The notes beneath the pieces were generated by a model. The model made no database searches. It saw only the letters and a list, made by a program, of their open reading frames with translations, and was not told the origin of the DNA. Positions 55,891 to 63,919 of a stretch of DNA of 64,000 bases are shown piece after piece; position 1 is the stretch's first letter, and each line of letters starts with the position of its first letter. The translations under genes and the position numbers were made by a program. Location: NCBI RefSeq assembly GCF_017168335.1, contig NZ_JABFAU010000013.1:24202-88201 (forward strand). Direction: 5' to 3'. This stretch comes from Rhodococcus sp. KRD162. Its GTDB lineage: Bacteria; Actinomycetota; Actinomycetes; Mycobacteriales; Mycobacteriaceae.

Positions 55891-56486
55891 TGGCCCGACA
55901 GTTGGTCGTAGTACTTTTGTTCCCCTGTCGTGTAGAGGCCGTGCCAGGCGTCGATGACCGGTTGCGGAAACACGTTCAGCCGCTCGAACACCAGTTTGGC
56001 GAATTCGATCGGCGCCGTGGCACCAGCGGTGATGACGGTGCCATCGGATACCGCTTTCTCCGCTCGGTAGTGCTGCGCGCCGCGGTAACTCGCTGCCTGC
56101 GTGAGGAACTCGGCCGCATTCGAGGTGTGCGGCCGATCATCGAGCAGGCCGACTCGAGCGAGTCCGTAGGTGGCTCCGCAGATTGCCGCAACCGCAGTTC
56201 CTGCCGCGATGGCATCCGCGGCCAGACCGAGGACCGCGTCGTGGCCGGTATTCCATGTCTGCGCGCCCGGCAGAATCAACGCATCGACGGCGGGAAGATC
56301 GGCCAGTGCGCAGTCGGGTGTGATTCGCAGACCGCCCATCGTCGTGACGGCCGAACCCGCTTCCGACACAACGATCAATCGGTTCGCATCCGGGACTTGC
56401 TCGCGGGCCATCGCGAGTCCGGCAATGAGATATCCATACTCCCAGTCGGCCATGGTGTCGGTGGCGTACAGCGCAACAGTGGTCAT
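55887..56486 (-). CDS. DJ-1/PfpI family protein
   Basis: The 199-residue protein has the class I glutamine amidotransferase-like fold, with the nucleophile cysteine in AAICGATYGLARVG near residue 103 and the preceding VDALILPGAQTW segment. Such proteins act as glyoxalases, chaperones, hydratases or stress proteins. It is first in the operon with MarR and the membrane protein, so induction by a MarR ligand is expected. The specific reaction is unknown. Confidence 0.87.
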   Translation of the reverse strand: MTTVALYATDTMADWEYGYLIAGLAMAREQVPDANRLIVVSEAGSAVTTMGGLRITPDCALADLPAVDALILPGAQTWNTGHDAVLGLAADAIAAGTAVAAICGATYGLARVGLLDDRPHTSNAAEFLTQAASYRGAQHYRAEKAVSDGTVITAGATAPIEFAKLVFERLNVFPQPVIDAWHGLYTTGEQKYYDQLSGQ

Positions 56487-56505
56487 CGCACAAACCTCAC
56501 TTCAA

Positions 56506-56552
56506 TTGACAGGATGCTGTCAATCATCACTCTTGTGACAGCAAGCTGTCAA
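56506..56552. promoter_or_regulatory. Two MarR operators
   Basis: TTGACAG-GATG-CTGTCAA (56506-56523) and TGACAG-CAAG-CTGTCA (56536-56551) are near-identical palindromes with centres 29 bp apart, close to three helical turns. The first lies 20 bp before the DJ-1-like gene start; the second overlaps the 3' end of the kinase gene. The arrangement fits two MarR dimers on one face of the DNA. Confidence 0.78.
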
Positions 56553-57171
56553 TAGACGGCAGCACGCGCGTCGCTCGAGCACGCGGATCCACCTCGTCCA
56601 GATAGATGCGGCACGCCGCGTGATATCGCTCGTCGAAAGCCCTACCTGCCGCCTCGACGCCGCCGAGCGCGTCCGCATCCCTGACCATGCCGCGGGCGCG
56701 CGCGATATCCATGGGAGTGTCGACGAAGACGGAGTAGTCCCAGTAATCAGGCAGCGGCGGGCGATGCAGGAAGGTTCCGTCCACGACGACCACCGTATCT
56801 GCGGGCAACATTTCCGGGGCGTCCTCCACCGGCCGATCAGTGGCCAGATCGATGATCCGGCGGCGAATGACACGACTTCCGTTGGGCCCCAGCGGAATCA
56901 GCAGGTTCGTCAGCAGCGCATCGAAGTCGTACGCGTCTCGATAGTAGCCGAGCGCCGAGGTCCGACCCTGCCGATATCGATGGACGCGCCGGTGATGAAA
57001 GCCATCCATGGTCACATGCGTCACCGAACGACCCTGCGCTTCAACGGCACTCGCCAGCCAACGCGCACAACTCGTCTTCCCCGACGCCGTCACTCCGTCG
57101 ATCGCGACCCGCAGCGGATGCCCCGGATTTCGAGAGAGAAGATCCTCCACCATGTCTTCGCCCGCACCCAT
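56527..57171 (-). CDS. Uridine kinase-like P-loop phosphotransferase
   Basis: The 214-residue protein has Walker A in VAIDGVTASGKTSCARWLA near residue 20, then THVTMDGFHHRRVHR and YYRDAYDFDALLTNLL, the pattern of uridine/pantothenate kinase-like proteins with the DGFH substrate motif. The substrate is unproven. ATG 57171 is 7 nt after TATTCT, which in turn is 17 bp after TTGGTT, a good leaderless promoter. An ArsR operator overlaps that -35 box. Confidence 0.82.
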   Translation of the reverse strand: MGAGEDMVEDLLSRNPGHPLRVAIDGVTASGKTSCARWLASAVEAQGRSVTHVTMDGFHHRRVHRYRQGRTSALGYYRDAYDFDALLTNLLIPLGPNGSRVIRRRIIDLATDRPVEDAPEMLPADTVVVVDGTFLHRPPLPDYWDYSVFVDTPMDIARARGMVRDADALGGVEAAGRAFDERYHAACRIYLDEVDPRARATRVLPSIDSLLSQE

Positions 57172-57199
57172 GGGCAGAAGAATAAGCCATCGACTGTAC

Positions 57200-57215
57200 T
57201 CAACCAAGTGGTTGA
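57200..57215. promoter_or_regulatory. ArsR operator TCAACCA-N2-TGGTTGA
   Basis: A perfect dyad with 7-bp arms overlaps the -35 box of the kinase promoter (57202-57207) and lies 54 bp before the ArsR start. Its size fits an ArsR/SmtB-type dimer. The ArsR protein next door would repress both directions. Confidence 0.72.
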
Positions 57216-57268
57216 CCATGGCCGGAGCGAGGCTTACGCTCACCTCTACCGAAACAAGCGAGGAACCC

Positions 57269-57628
57269 ATGGACGAGGCAACCGAGCAGCTCAACAGGAC
57301 ATTCGCGGCCCTGGCCGACCCCACCCGCCGCGACATCGTTGCCAGACTCGCCGGCGCGGACGCGAACGTCAGCGAACTTGCAGAGCCGTACGACATGAGC
57401 CTTCAAGCCGTATCCAAGCACGTCAAGGTACTCGAGGAGGCCGGTCTGGTCACCCGCAGCAGAGACGCCCAACGCCGTCCGGTGCACCTGGACGCGGAGG
57501 TGTTCGGACTGATGGCCAAGTGGATCGAACGCTATCGCCAGGAAGCAGAACAACGCTATCGCCGCCTCGACGCCCTACTCGAGAGCATCGCAGACACCGA
57601 GACCCCACACACGAAGGAAGTGTCATGA
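57269..57628 (+). CDS. ArsR-family transcriptional regulator
   Basis: The 119-residue protein has the ArsR winged helix (FAALADPTRRDIVARLAG, VSELAEPYDMSLQAVSKHVKVLEEAGLV as recognition helix). It lacks the cysteine metal site of ArsR/CadC proteins, so the ligand is not an obvious metal. It is the ArsR partner typically found next to SRPBCC/AHSA1 genes, with a 4-bp overlap (ATGA) to that gene here. The ATG has an AGGA site. Confidence 0.9.
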   Translation: MDEATEQLNRTFAALADPTRRDIVARLAGADANVSELAEPYDMSLQAVSKHVKVLEEAGLVTRSRDAQRRPVHLDAEVFGLMAKWIERYRQEAEQRYRRLDALLESIADTETPHTKEVS

Positions 57629-58653
57629 CCGCGCACGAAACCACGATCATTGCCGACGAGAGCGTGCCCACCATCGAGATCATTCGAGAATTCGACGCTG
57701 CACCGGAGCAGGTATTTCGGGCACACGTCGATGCAGAGCTGTATCGGCAGTGGGTAGGGCCGCGGTCGTTGACCACACGAATCCTCAAGTGGGAGGCACA
57801 GACCGGAGGATCGTGGGCATTCGCCAACGACCGGGACGGCGAGGAGATCGCCTCGTTCTACGGTAGCTTCCACGAGGTTCGAGCGAACAAGAGAATCGTA
57901 TGGACTTTCACCTACGAAGGCCAACCGGATTCCGTTGCACTCGAAACACTCTCGTTCACCGGACGCGACGGCGGGGGTACCCGATTGAGGGTGTTGAGTG
58001 TGGTCTCCGATTTCGCCACCCGCGACGCCATGCTCTCGAGTGGTATGGACATCGGAGTCCGCGAGGGCTACGAGAAACTCGACGCACTGTTCACCGGGCC
58101 AGCTGGGCAGCATGCGCGCGACGCCGCCACGTTCACCGCGTTGGTCGAGTCCGCCACCTCCGACGACTGGTTGCGGCCGAGCCCGGTACCCGGCTGGGCC
58201 GCACGGGATGTCGTCGCGCACCTCGTCGAATGGTCCCGGGGCTTTCTCTCCGGTGGGGCGGGAATCGAATTCGAGACTCTCGACGTCGATGCAGACCCCG
58301 CCGCCGCATGGAAACAACACGTCTGCGACATCCAAGCGATCCTCGATCGCCCCGACGGCCGAGTACTGAGCAATCCGCATACGGGCGATATGCCCGTCGA
58401 ACTCGCTATCGACAGGTTCTACACCGCGGATATCTGGATGCACTCCTGGGACTTGGCCAAAGCTCTCGGCCGCACAGTCGATCTGGGCCGGGACCGTTGC
58501 ACGGCGGCCCTCGAGGCGATGGCACCGATGGAGCAGATGCTGCGAGAGAGCGGGCAGTACGGGCCCGCCGTCCCCGTGTCCGACGACGCCTCCGCACAGG
58601 AGAGGTTCGTGGCCTTCATCGGACGAGACCCGGCGTGGTCACCACAGAGCTGA
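57625..58653 (+). CDS. AHSA1/SRPBCC domain fused to TIGR03086-like metal-binding domain
   Basis: The 342-residue protein has two parts. Residues 15-150 form an AHSA1 START-like ligand-binding domain (IIREFDAAPEQVFRAHVDAE, LYRQWVGP). From about 160 a DinB/mycothiol-dependent maleylpyruvate isomerase-type domain begins (TFTALVESATSDDWLRPSPVPGW, VVAHLVEWSRGFL), with a late ADIWMHSWDLAKALG segment typical of TIGR03086 proteins. Histidines in the two latter segments fit a metal site. The domains are normally separate proteins. Function is unknown; mycothiol use is possible by family. Confidence 0.85.
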   Translation: MTAHETTIIADESVPTIEIIREFDAAPEQVFRAHVDAELYRQWVGPRSLTTRILKWEAQTGGSWAFANDRDGEEIASFYGSFHEVRANKRIVWTFTYEGQPDSVALETLSFTGRDGGGTRLRVLSVVSDFATRDAMLSSGMDIGVREGYEKLDALFTGPAGQHARDAATFTALVESATSDDWLRPSPVPGWAARDVVAHLVEWSRGFLSGGAGIEFETLDVDADPAAAWKQHVCDIQAILDRPDGRVLSNPHTGDMPVELAIDRFYTADIWMHSWDLAKALGRTVDLGRDRCTAALEAMAPMEQMLRESGQYGPAVPVSDDASAQERFVAFIGRDPAWSPQS

Positions 58654-58679
58654 CCCCGGCTCGATCCACCTGTTCGCGC

Positions 58680-59663
58680 CTAGCCGGCCACCGCCTCGAG
58701 CTGCGGCCGTATCGTGTTCAGCGAGAACTCGACCGATGCTTTCGACGGCAGATTGATCCCGACGACCGTTGCATAGTCCACGACAGCCAGTCCCCCGCCG
58801 GTGGCCGCCGGCAGCATCGTGAACCCGGGCAGCTTCTCCAGATCCTCGCGGGTGCCGCCGTTGGGCAGCATCACCACGAGGTCGGCCGTCAGCACGTCCA
58901 GACGCTCGGGACTGAGCACGATACGGCCGTGGGAGATATCGGGTGAATTCACCAGATTCTCGGGCACGCTCAGACCGATACTGCCGAAGACCTGCGCTGC
59001 ACCATCTTTCGGGTCCGCGACAACTGCCAACTTCTGTGTGCTGAAGACGAACTGCGAGAGCACCGCGGTCTTACCGCGAAGACCCGGGTAGTCCTGCGCG
59101 ATGCCATCGGTGACCGCATGCCCCTCGTCGATGATCCGCTGCGCATCGTCCTCGCGGTCCAAGACGAGGCCGAGGGTCTCGATCTGAGATTCCCAGGTCT
59201 CGACCTTCTCCGCCTTCGGGAAGACCGTCGGTGCGATGTCGCCGAGTTGTCGATAGGGATCGATCGACGCTATCCCCGACACCAGGATCAGGTCGGGCTG
59301 CAATGCTGCGATCTCCTCGGTCGGAACGATCCCACCCGCCTGGTCGACGGCGGCGGCGTCGAGTGCGACGGAGTCATCCGATACCTCGGTCTGCCAGGGG
59401 TAGAGACCGCGCTCGTTTCCATTCGATCCGGCCGAGACGTATCCGACCGGTTGGACGTCGAATTCGAGCAGCGCGTCGACCCACTGCTGACCGAACGCGA
59501 CGATCCGGGTTGGCGTGCCGGTCACTTCGACCGGTCCGGCGATGGTGTCGACGGTGACAGTTCGGGAATCGGAGACCGCGTCGGCAGCGGTCCCGCTACT
59601 GCACGCGACCAGCGCCACCGCTGCCGTCAGGCCGAAAAAACACCCAAGAAATGTCCGTTTCAT
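58680..59663 (-). CDS. Iron-siderophore ABC transporter substrate-binding lipoprotein
   Basis: The 327-residue protein starts with a signal peptide and lipobox (LVACSSG), then a class III (FecB/FhuD-like) periplasmic-binding fold: PTRIVAFGQQWVDALLEF, QPDLILVSG, and LSQFVFS. It should bind a ferric siderophore outside the membrane and deliver it to an FecCD permease not present in the window. An IdeR/DtxR box (59674-59692) overlaps its promoter. TAACTT lies 7 nt before the ATG, so the mRNA is probably leaderless. Confidence 0.9.
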   Translation of the reverse strand: MKRTFLGCFFGLTAAVALVACSSGTAADAVSDSRTVTVDTIAGPVEVTGTPTRIVAFGQQWVDALLEFDVQPVGYVSAGSNGNERGLYPWQTEVSDDSVALDAAAVDQAGGIVPTEEIAALQPDLILVSGIASIDPYRQLGDIAPTVFPKAEKVETWESQIETLGLVLDREDDAQRIIDEGHAVTDGIAQDYPGLRGKTAVLSQFVFSTQKLAVVADPKDGAAQVFGSIGLSVPENLVNSPDISHGRIVLSPERLDVLTADLVVMLPNGGTREDLEKLPGFTMLPAATGGGLAVVDYATVVGINLPSKASVEFSLNTIRPQLEAVAG

Positions 59664-59673
59664 CCGCAATAAG

Positions 59674-59692
59674 TTAGCACAGGCTCACCTTT
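59674..59692 (-). promoter_or_regulatory. IdeR/DtxR iron box
   Basis: Read on the minus strand, AAAGGTGAGCCTGTGCTAA matches 13 of 19 positions of the iron box TTAGGTTAGCCTAACCTAA, including the core AGCCT. It lies just upstream of the TAACTT -10 box of the siderophore-binding protein gene, so iron-loaded IdeR should block transcription. Confidence 0.75.
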
Positions 59693-59707
59693 ATTGGTGG
59701 CCTGTGT

Positions 59708-60913
59708 TCACCGATACTTGCCCAACTCCATATGCGCGATGGAGCGCTTGTGAACCTCGTCGGGTCCGTCGGCCAGGCGGAGCGTCCGAACGTGTGCGTA
59801 CATCATCGCGAGCGGGAAGTCGTTGCTGACACCGCCGCCGCCGTGCACCTGGATGGCGCGGTCGATGATCGTGAGCGCCATGGCCGGTGCGGCAACCTTG
59901 ATCGATGCGATCTCGATGCGGGCCTGCTTGTTTCCGACGGTGTCCATCAGATACGCAGCCTTGAGGGTCAGCAGGCGGGTCATCTCGATGTCGATTCGCG
60001 CCTCGGCGATCCAGTCCTGGATGTTGGCGTTCTCACTGACCGGTTTGCCGAACGTCACTCGCTGAGTGGCCCTGGTGCACAACAGCTCCAGTGCACGTTC
60101 GGCGACTCCGATGGTGCGCATCGCGTGATGGATTCGGCCCGGCCCCAGTCGTGCCTGGCTGATGGCGAAACCCTCGCCCTCGCCTTTGAGAATGTCCTTC
60201 GAGGGCACCCGCACGTCTTCGAAGAGGATCTCGGCGTGGCCCTCTCTGTCCACGTAACCGAACACCGGCAAGTTGCGTACGACGGTCACTCCGGGGGCAT
60301 CGATAGGCACGACGAGCATCGACTGTTGGCGGTGAGTCGCAGCCTCGGGGTCGGTCTTGCCCATGACGATGAGAACCTTGCAGTTCTTGTGCATCGCATT
60401 GGAGGCAAACCACTTTCGCCCGTTGAGAATGAAGTCGTCGCCGTCGCGGTCCATCTTCATTGCGATGTTGGTGGCATCGGAACTGGCCACGGCCGGTTCG
60501 GTCATCGCGAAGGCACTGCGAATGGTGCCGTCCAGCAAAGGCTTCAGGTACTTTTCTTTGTGCTCGTCGGTGCCGAACAGTGTGAACACTTCCATGTTCC
60601 CGGTGTCCGGCGCGTTGCAGTTGCAGGCCTCTGGGGCGAGCAGGCTGCGGCCCATGATCTCGGCGAGCGGTGCGTACTCGAGGTTGGTCAAACCTGGGCC
60701 CCACTCGGGGTGGGGGTGGAAGAGGTTCCACAGTCCCCGTGACCGCGCTTCCTTCTTCAGTTCCTCGAGGATGGGAGGATGAAAGTGCGGATCTCCTGAT
60801 TCGAGCATCTGCTGCTCGTAGACCGCTTCGGCCGGGTAGATGTGAGAGTCCATGAACTCCAACAGATCCGACTCGTACTTCTTTGCGCGCTCGCTGGTCT
60901 CGAAAAATGTCAC
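59708..60913 (-). CDS. Acyl-CoA dehydrogenase family protein
   Basis: The 401-residue flavoprotein has the ACAD fold, with [15 protein letters not shown] as the FAD/substrate loop near residue 135, WFASNAMH near 170, and [15 protein letters not shown] near 365. The sequence is closest in style to ACAD10/11-like bacterial members that act on branched, hydroxylated or long acyl-CoAs. The GTG start has a GGGGA site 9 nt upstream and lies 4 bp after the SDR stop, so the pair is one operon. The catalytic base is not obvious to me. Confidence 0.9.
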   Translation of the reverse strand: MTFFETSERAKKYESDLLEFMDSHIYPAEAVYEQQMLESGDPHFHPPILEELKKEARSRGLWNLFHPHPEWGPGLTNLEYAPLAEIMGRSLLAPEACNCNAPDTGNMEVFTLFGTDEHKEKYLKPLLDGTIRSAFAMTEPAVASSDATNIAMKMDRDGDDFILNGRKWFASNAMHKNCKVLIVMGKTDPEAATHRQQSMLVVPIDAPGVTVVRNLPVFGYVDREGHAEILFEDVRVPSKDILKGEGEGFAISQARLGPGRIHHAMRTIGVAERALELLCTRATQRVTFGKPVSENANIQDWIAEARIDIEMTRLLTLKAAYLMDTVGNKQARIEIASIKVAAPAMALTIIDRAIQVHGGGGVSNDFPLAMMYAHVRTLRLADGPDEVHKRSIAHMELGKYR

Positions 60914-60917
60914 GACT

Positions 60918-61745
60918 TCAGTTCCCCTGTCGGTTGTCGAACAAGCTGTCCTGGTAGCGACGCATGCCGCGTAACCACCGGTCGTAATCGGCACCCTTGT
61001 TGCGGTACATGTCCAGCACGTTCTCGTGCGGCAAAATCAGAAACTGCTCGCGGTCCATCGCATCGAGCACCACATCGGCGACGTCGAGGGGCTCGAGCAC
61101 GGCACCGGCACTGAGCACCGCAGCAGTTGCGGCTGCTCCCAATGCATCTCCGGATTCACGACCCTCGTAGAGCAGTTTGGTGTTGACACCCATCGGGCAC
61201 AAGCAGCTGACGCGAATGCCCCGGTTGCCGTAGGTGACGTTGAGCCACTCGGCGAATCCGACGGCGGCATGCTTGGTCGTCGCATAGGTCGCAGAACCGA
61301 TCTGGGTGAGCAGTCCTGCTGCCGAGGCGGTGCTGACGAAGTAGCCCTCACCGCGTTCGAGCCACCCCGGAACCAACAGCTGCGCGGCGCGGATGTGCGC
61401 GCGGACGTTGACGTCGAACGACAGGTCCCAGTCCTTCTCCGAGGCATCGAGCCCGGGTGCGCCACTGATGCCGGCGTTGGCGAAGTAGAGATCGACGGGG
61501 CCGAACGAATCCTCGGCCAGCGCAATCAGGCGCTCGATATCCTCGATGCTCGACGCATCGGCTGCGGCCGCGACGGCCGTGTTCGGCCGGTTGCGTTCGA
61601 TGGCGTCGACCACCGATGCAGCGGTGTTCTCGTCCAGGTCGGACACGACGACGCGAGCGCCGTTCTCGGAGAGGCGGGCGGCGATGGCCCCGCCGATTCC
61701 GCCTCCACCTCCGGTGACGATGGCGACTCTGCCTTCAACCTTCAT
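60918..61745 (-). CDS. SDR family oxidoreductase
   Basis: The 275-residue protein has the NAD(P) motif [14 protein letters not shown] near residue 88, catalytic Ser in STASAAG and YATTK (Tyr/Lys) near 155. The substrate is unknown, but coupling to an acyl-CoA dehydrogenase suggests oxidation of a lipid or steroid-like alcohol. ATG 61745 is preferred; the TTG at 61751 is in frame. A dyad just upstream (61758-61781) is a likely operator. Confidence 0.88.
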   Translation of the reverse strand: MKVEGRVAIVTGGGGGIGGAIAARLSENGARVVVSDLDENTAASVVDAIERNRPNTAVAAAADASSIEDIERLIALAEDSFGPVDLYFANAGISGAPGLDASEKDWDLSFDVNVRAHIRAAQLLVPGWLERGEGYFVSTASAAGLLTQIGSATYATTKHAAVGFAEWLNVTYGNRGIRVSCLCPMGVNTKLLYEGRESGDALGAAATAAVLSAGAVLEPLDVADVVLDAMDREQFLILPHENVLDMYRNKGADYDRWLRGMRRYQDSLFDNRQGN

Positions 61746-61757
61746 GCCCAAGGTATA

Positions 61758-61781
61758 GTTGAAGTCAGATTCAAGTTCAAC
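61758..61781. promoter_or_regulatory. Operator-like dyad GTTGAA-N12-TTCAAC
   Basis: Outer arms GTTGAA and TTCAAC frame a second, off-centre dyad TTGAA-N6-TTCAA (61759-61774). The element lies 12 bp before the SDR start and covers its likely promoter region. No regulator gene is adjacent, so the protein would act from elsewhere, for example a TetR lipid regulator. Confidence 0.5.
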
Positions 61782-61817
61782 CCTCCATGCATATCACTGC
61801 TGCTCAGAGGGCTTGCG

Positions 61818-62639
61818 TCAGGCTCGCGGACGCGTCGGATCCGTGATCCACCCGGACCAAGAGCCCGGATACAACGCAGCATCGATACCGGCGAGTTCGA
61901 GCGCGAGGATCTGATGTGCGGCGGTCACACCGGACCCGCAGTAGACGGCGACGTCTTTCCCCTCCGGCACCAGTCCACCAAATGTGCCATTGAGTACTTC
62001 GGGGGACAGAAAACGTCCATCCGAATCGACGTTCTCGGTGGTCGGCCGATTGACCGCACCAGGGATGTGTCCTGCCACCGGGTCCACCGGCTCGACTTCT
62101 CCACGGAATCGTTCGGGAGCGCGCGCATCGAGCAGGATGTTCTCTCGTGCGAAGTCGAGCACATCGTCGACATCGAGGACTCGGGCAAGGGGCGACCGGG
62201 CTGTGAACGATCCGGCGGCAACGATCGACGGCTCCGTTCCGGTGGCGTATCCCTCGGCGACCCACCGAGCCAATCCACCGTCGAGCACGCGCACGTCGGG
62301 GTGACCGTGATAGCGCAGCAGCCACCATGCGCGGGCTGCGGCGGTGGCTGGACCTCCGTCGTAGACCACGACCGGGGAGTCGTTGTTCACCCCGGCACCT
62401 CGCATCGCGGCAACGAACGTCTCCACGTCGGGCAGCGGGTGGCGGCCACGATGATCGGGCGGCGCTGCCAGATCGGCGTCGAGGTCGATGAACTGCGCGG
62501 TCGGAATATGACCTGCCTCGTACCCTGATCTGTCGCTGCCGGTCTGCAGCGTGAACCGGATATCGAGGACGACCGGGGCCCGTCCCATCTCGAAGAGATC
62601 GTGCAGTTCGGTGGCGGAGATCAGCGGCGAGGGGTTCAT
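61818..62639 (-). CDS. Thiosulfate/3-mercaptopyruvate sulfurtransferase
   Basis: The 273-residue protein has two rhodanese domains. The first is inactive; the second carries the active-site loop AVYCGSGVTAAH, whose CGSGVTA form is typical of mercaptopyruvate sulfurtransferases. The segment ILLDARAPERFRGEVEPVDP..GHIPGA is the family hallmark of the second domain. It moves sulfur to thiols or cyanide. It lies alone, divergent from the flavin oxidoreductase gene. Confidence 0.9.
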   Translation of the reverse strand: MNPSPLISATELHDLFEMGRAPVVLDIRFTLQTGSDRSGYEAGHIPTAQFIDLDADLAAPPDHRGRHPLPDVETFVAAMRGAGVNNDSPVVVYDGGPATAAARAWWLLRYHGHPDVRVLDGGLARWVAEGYATGTEPSIVAAGSFTARSPLARVLDVDDVLDFARENILLDARAPERFRGEVEPVDPVAGHIPGAVNRPTTENVDSDGRFLSPEVLNGTFGGLVPEGKDVAVYCGSGVTAAHQILALELAGIDAALYPGSWSGWITDPTRPRA

Positions 62640-62703
62640 AAGGCTCCGACGCTAACAGCCCTGCAGTGGGAATAGCTCGGTGTCGTGCCAGGTTTGCGCA
62701 GGC

Positions 62704-63849
62704 ATGACCGAAACTGCATCCACAACACAGCATCTGTCCACTGCCGGGCTGTTCGAGCCGTTCGAGGTCAAGTCGCTGAGGCTGCGAAACCGCTTCGCGA
62801 TGGCGCCGATGACGCGGGCATTCTCACCGGACGGCATTCCCGGCCCGGATGTCGCCGAGTACTACCGCAAGCGCGCCGCAGGCGGCACCGGCCTGATCAT
62901 CACCGAGGGCACATACATTCCCGATCCGGCGGCCGGGCCTCACACCCGCGTTCCACGGATCTACGGCGACGAGAGCCTCACCGGATGGAGGTCCGTGGTC
63001 GACGCGGTGCACGCCGAGGGCGGAGCGATCATCCCGCAACTGTGGCACCTCGGCGTCGAGCGCGGCACCGAACCACGTTTGTTCCCCGACGTCACCACCG
63101 TCAGCCCGTCCGGTATCGCACTCGACGGATCCTCGGTCGGTCGAGCCTTCACCGACGACGATCTCGACGAACTGACCTCACAGTGGGTGCAGGCCGCGGT
63201 CAACGCGCGAGACACCGGATTCGACGGACTCGAGCTGCACGGTGCGCACGGGTACCTTCTGGATGAGTTCCTCTGGGCTACAACAAATGTGCGCAATGAC
63301 GAGTTCGGCGGCTCACTCGAAGCACGGACCCGATTTCCCGCGCAGGTCATTGCCGCGATTCGCGCGGCTGTCGGCGAGGACTTCGCGATCGTCTACCGAT
63401 TCTCGCAATGGAAGAGCAATCATTTCGACGCCCGGATCGCGCAGAACCCCGAAGAACTGGGACGGGTACTCACTCCCCTCGTCGACGCCGGAGTGGATGT
63501 ACTGCATGCCTCGACTCGTCGCCACTGGGATCCCGCATTCCCCGAACTCGCCGGACGGGACGGCGAGCTCGGTCTGGCAGGTTGGACCCGCAAGCTCACC
63601 GGAGTACCGACGATCACCGTCGGATCGGTCGGTCTCGATTCGGTGTTCACATCTGCCTGGTCGGAGGACGCCGCATCTGGTGTGACCGAATTGGATGCGC
63701 TGGTACGTCAATTCGAGGACCAGGAGTTCGATCTCGTGGCTGTCGGGCGTGCGTTGCTGGCAGATCCGGAGTGGGTGAACAAGGTCGGCGACGGCCGCGT
63801 CGACGAGCGCATCGAATTCACCCGCGATCACATTCAGCAGCTGGTCTGA
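62704..63849 (+). CDS. NADH:flavin oxidoreductase (old yellow enzyme type)
   Basis: The 381-residue FMN enzyme has a TIM barrel with RNRFAMAPMTRAFS near residue 28, QLWHLGVERG near 110 and FDGLELHGAHGYLLDEFLW near 170, where the His/His or His/Asn pair binds the substrate carbonyl. It reduces activated alkenes such as enones using NAD(P)H. The conventional C-terminal 4Fe-4S domain is absent, so it is a short OYE. The physiological substrate is unknown. ATG 62704 is preferred over an in-frame codon at 62680. Confidence 0.9.
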   Translation: MTETASTTQHLSTAGLFEPFEVKSLRLRNRFAMAPMTRAFSPDGIPGPDVAEYYRKRAAGGTGLIITEGTYIPDPAAGPHTRVPRIYGDESLTGWRSVVDAVHAEGGAIIPQLWHLGVERGTEPRLFPDVTTVSPSGIALDGSSVGRAFTDDDLDELTSQWVQAAVNARDTGFDGLELHGAHGYLLDEFLWATTNVRNDEFGGSLEARTRFPAQVIAAIRAAVGEDFAIVYRFSQWKSNHFDARIAQNPEELGRVLTPLVDAGVDVLHASTRRHWDPAFPELAGRDGELGLAGWTRKLTGVPTITVGSVGLDSVFTSAWSEDAASGVTELDALVRQFEDQEFDLVAVGRALLADPEWVNKVGDGRVDERIEFTRDHIQQLV

Positions 63850-63875
63850 TCGAGGTTGGTTGGTGAGTCGAGTCC

Positions 63876-63919
63876 GCATGGCAGCACCTTCTAGAACGCA
63901 TGGCAGCACGTTCTAGAAC
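63876..63919. repeat. 22-bp tandem repeat with TTCTAGAA core
   Basis: Two 22-bp units (63876-63897 and 63898-63919) differ by one base and each ends TTCTAGAAC. The second copy contains the palindrome GTTCTAGAAC and includes the stop codon of the gene at the right edge. The pair may be part of that gene's terminator or a dispersed repeat. Confidence 0.7.

Noticed and set aside
56620..58653. 677-residue plus-strand frame extending the SRPBCC gene upstream
   Set aside because: The upstream part is antisense to the kinase and overlaps arsR; ATG 57625 with the ATGA overlap is the real start.
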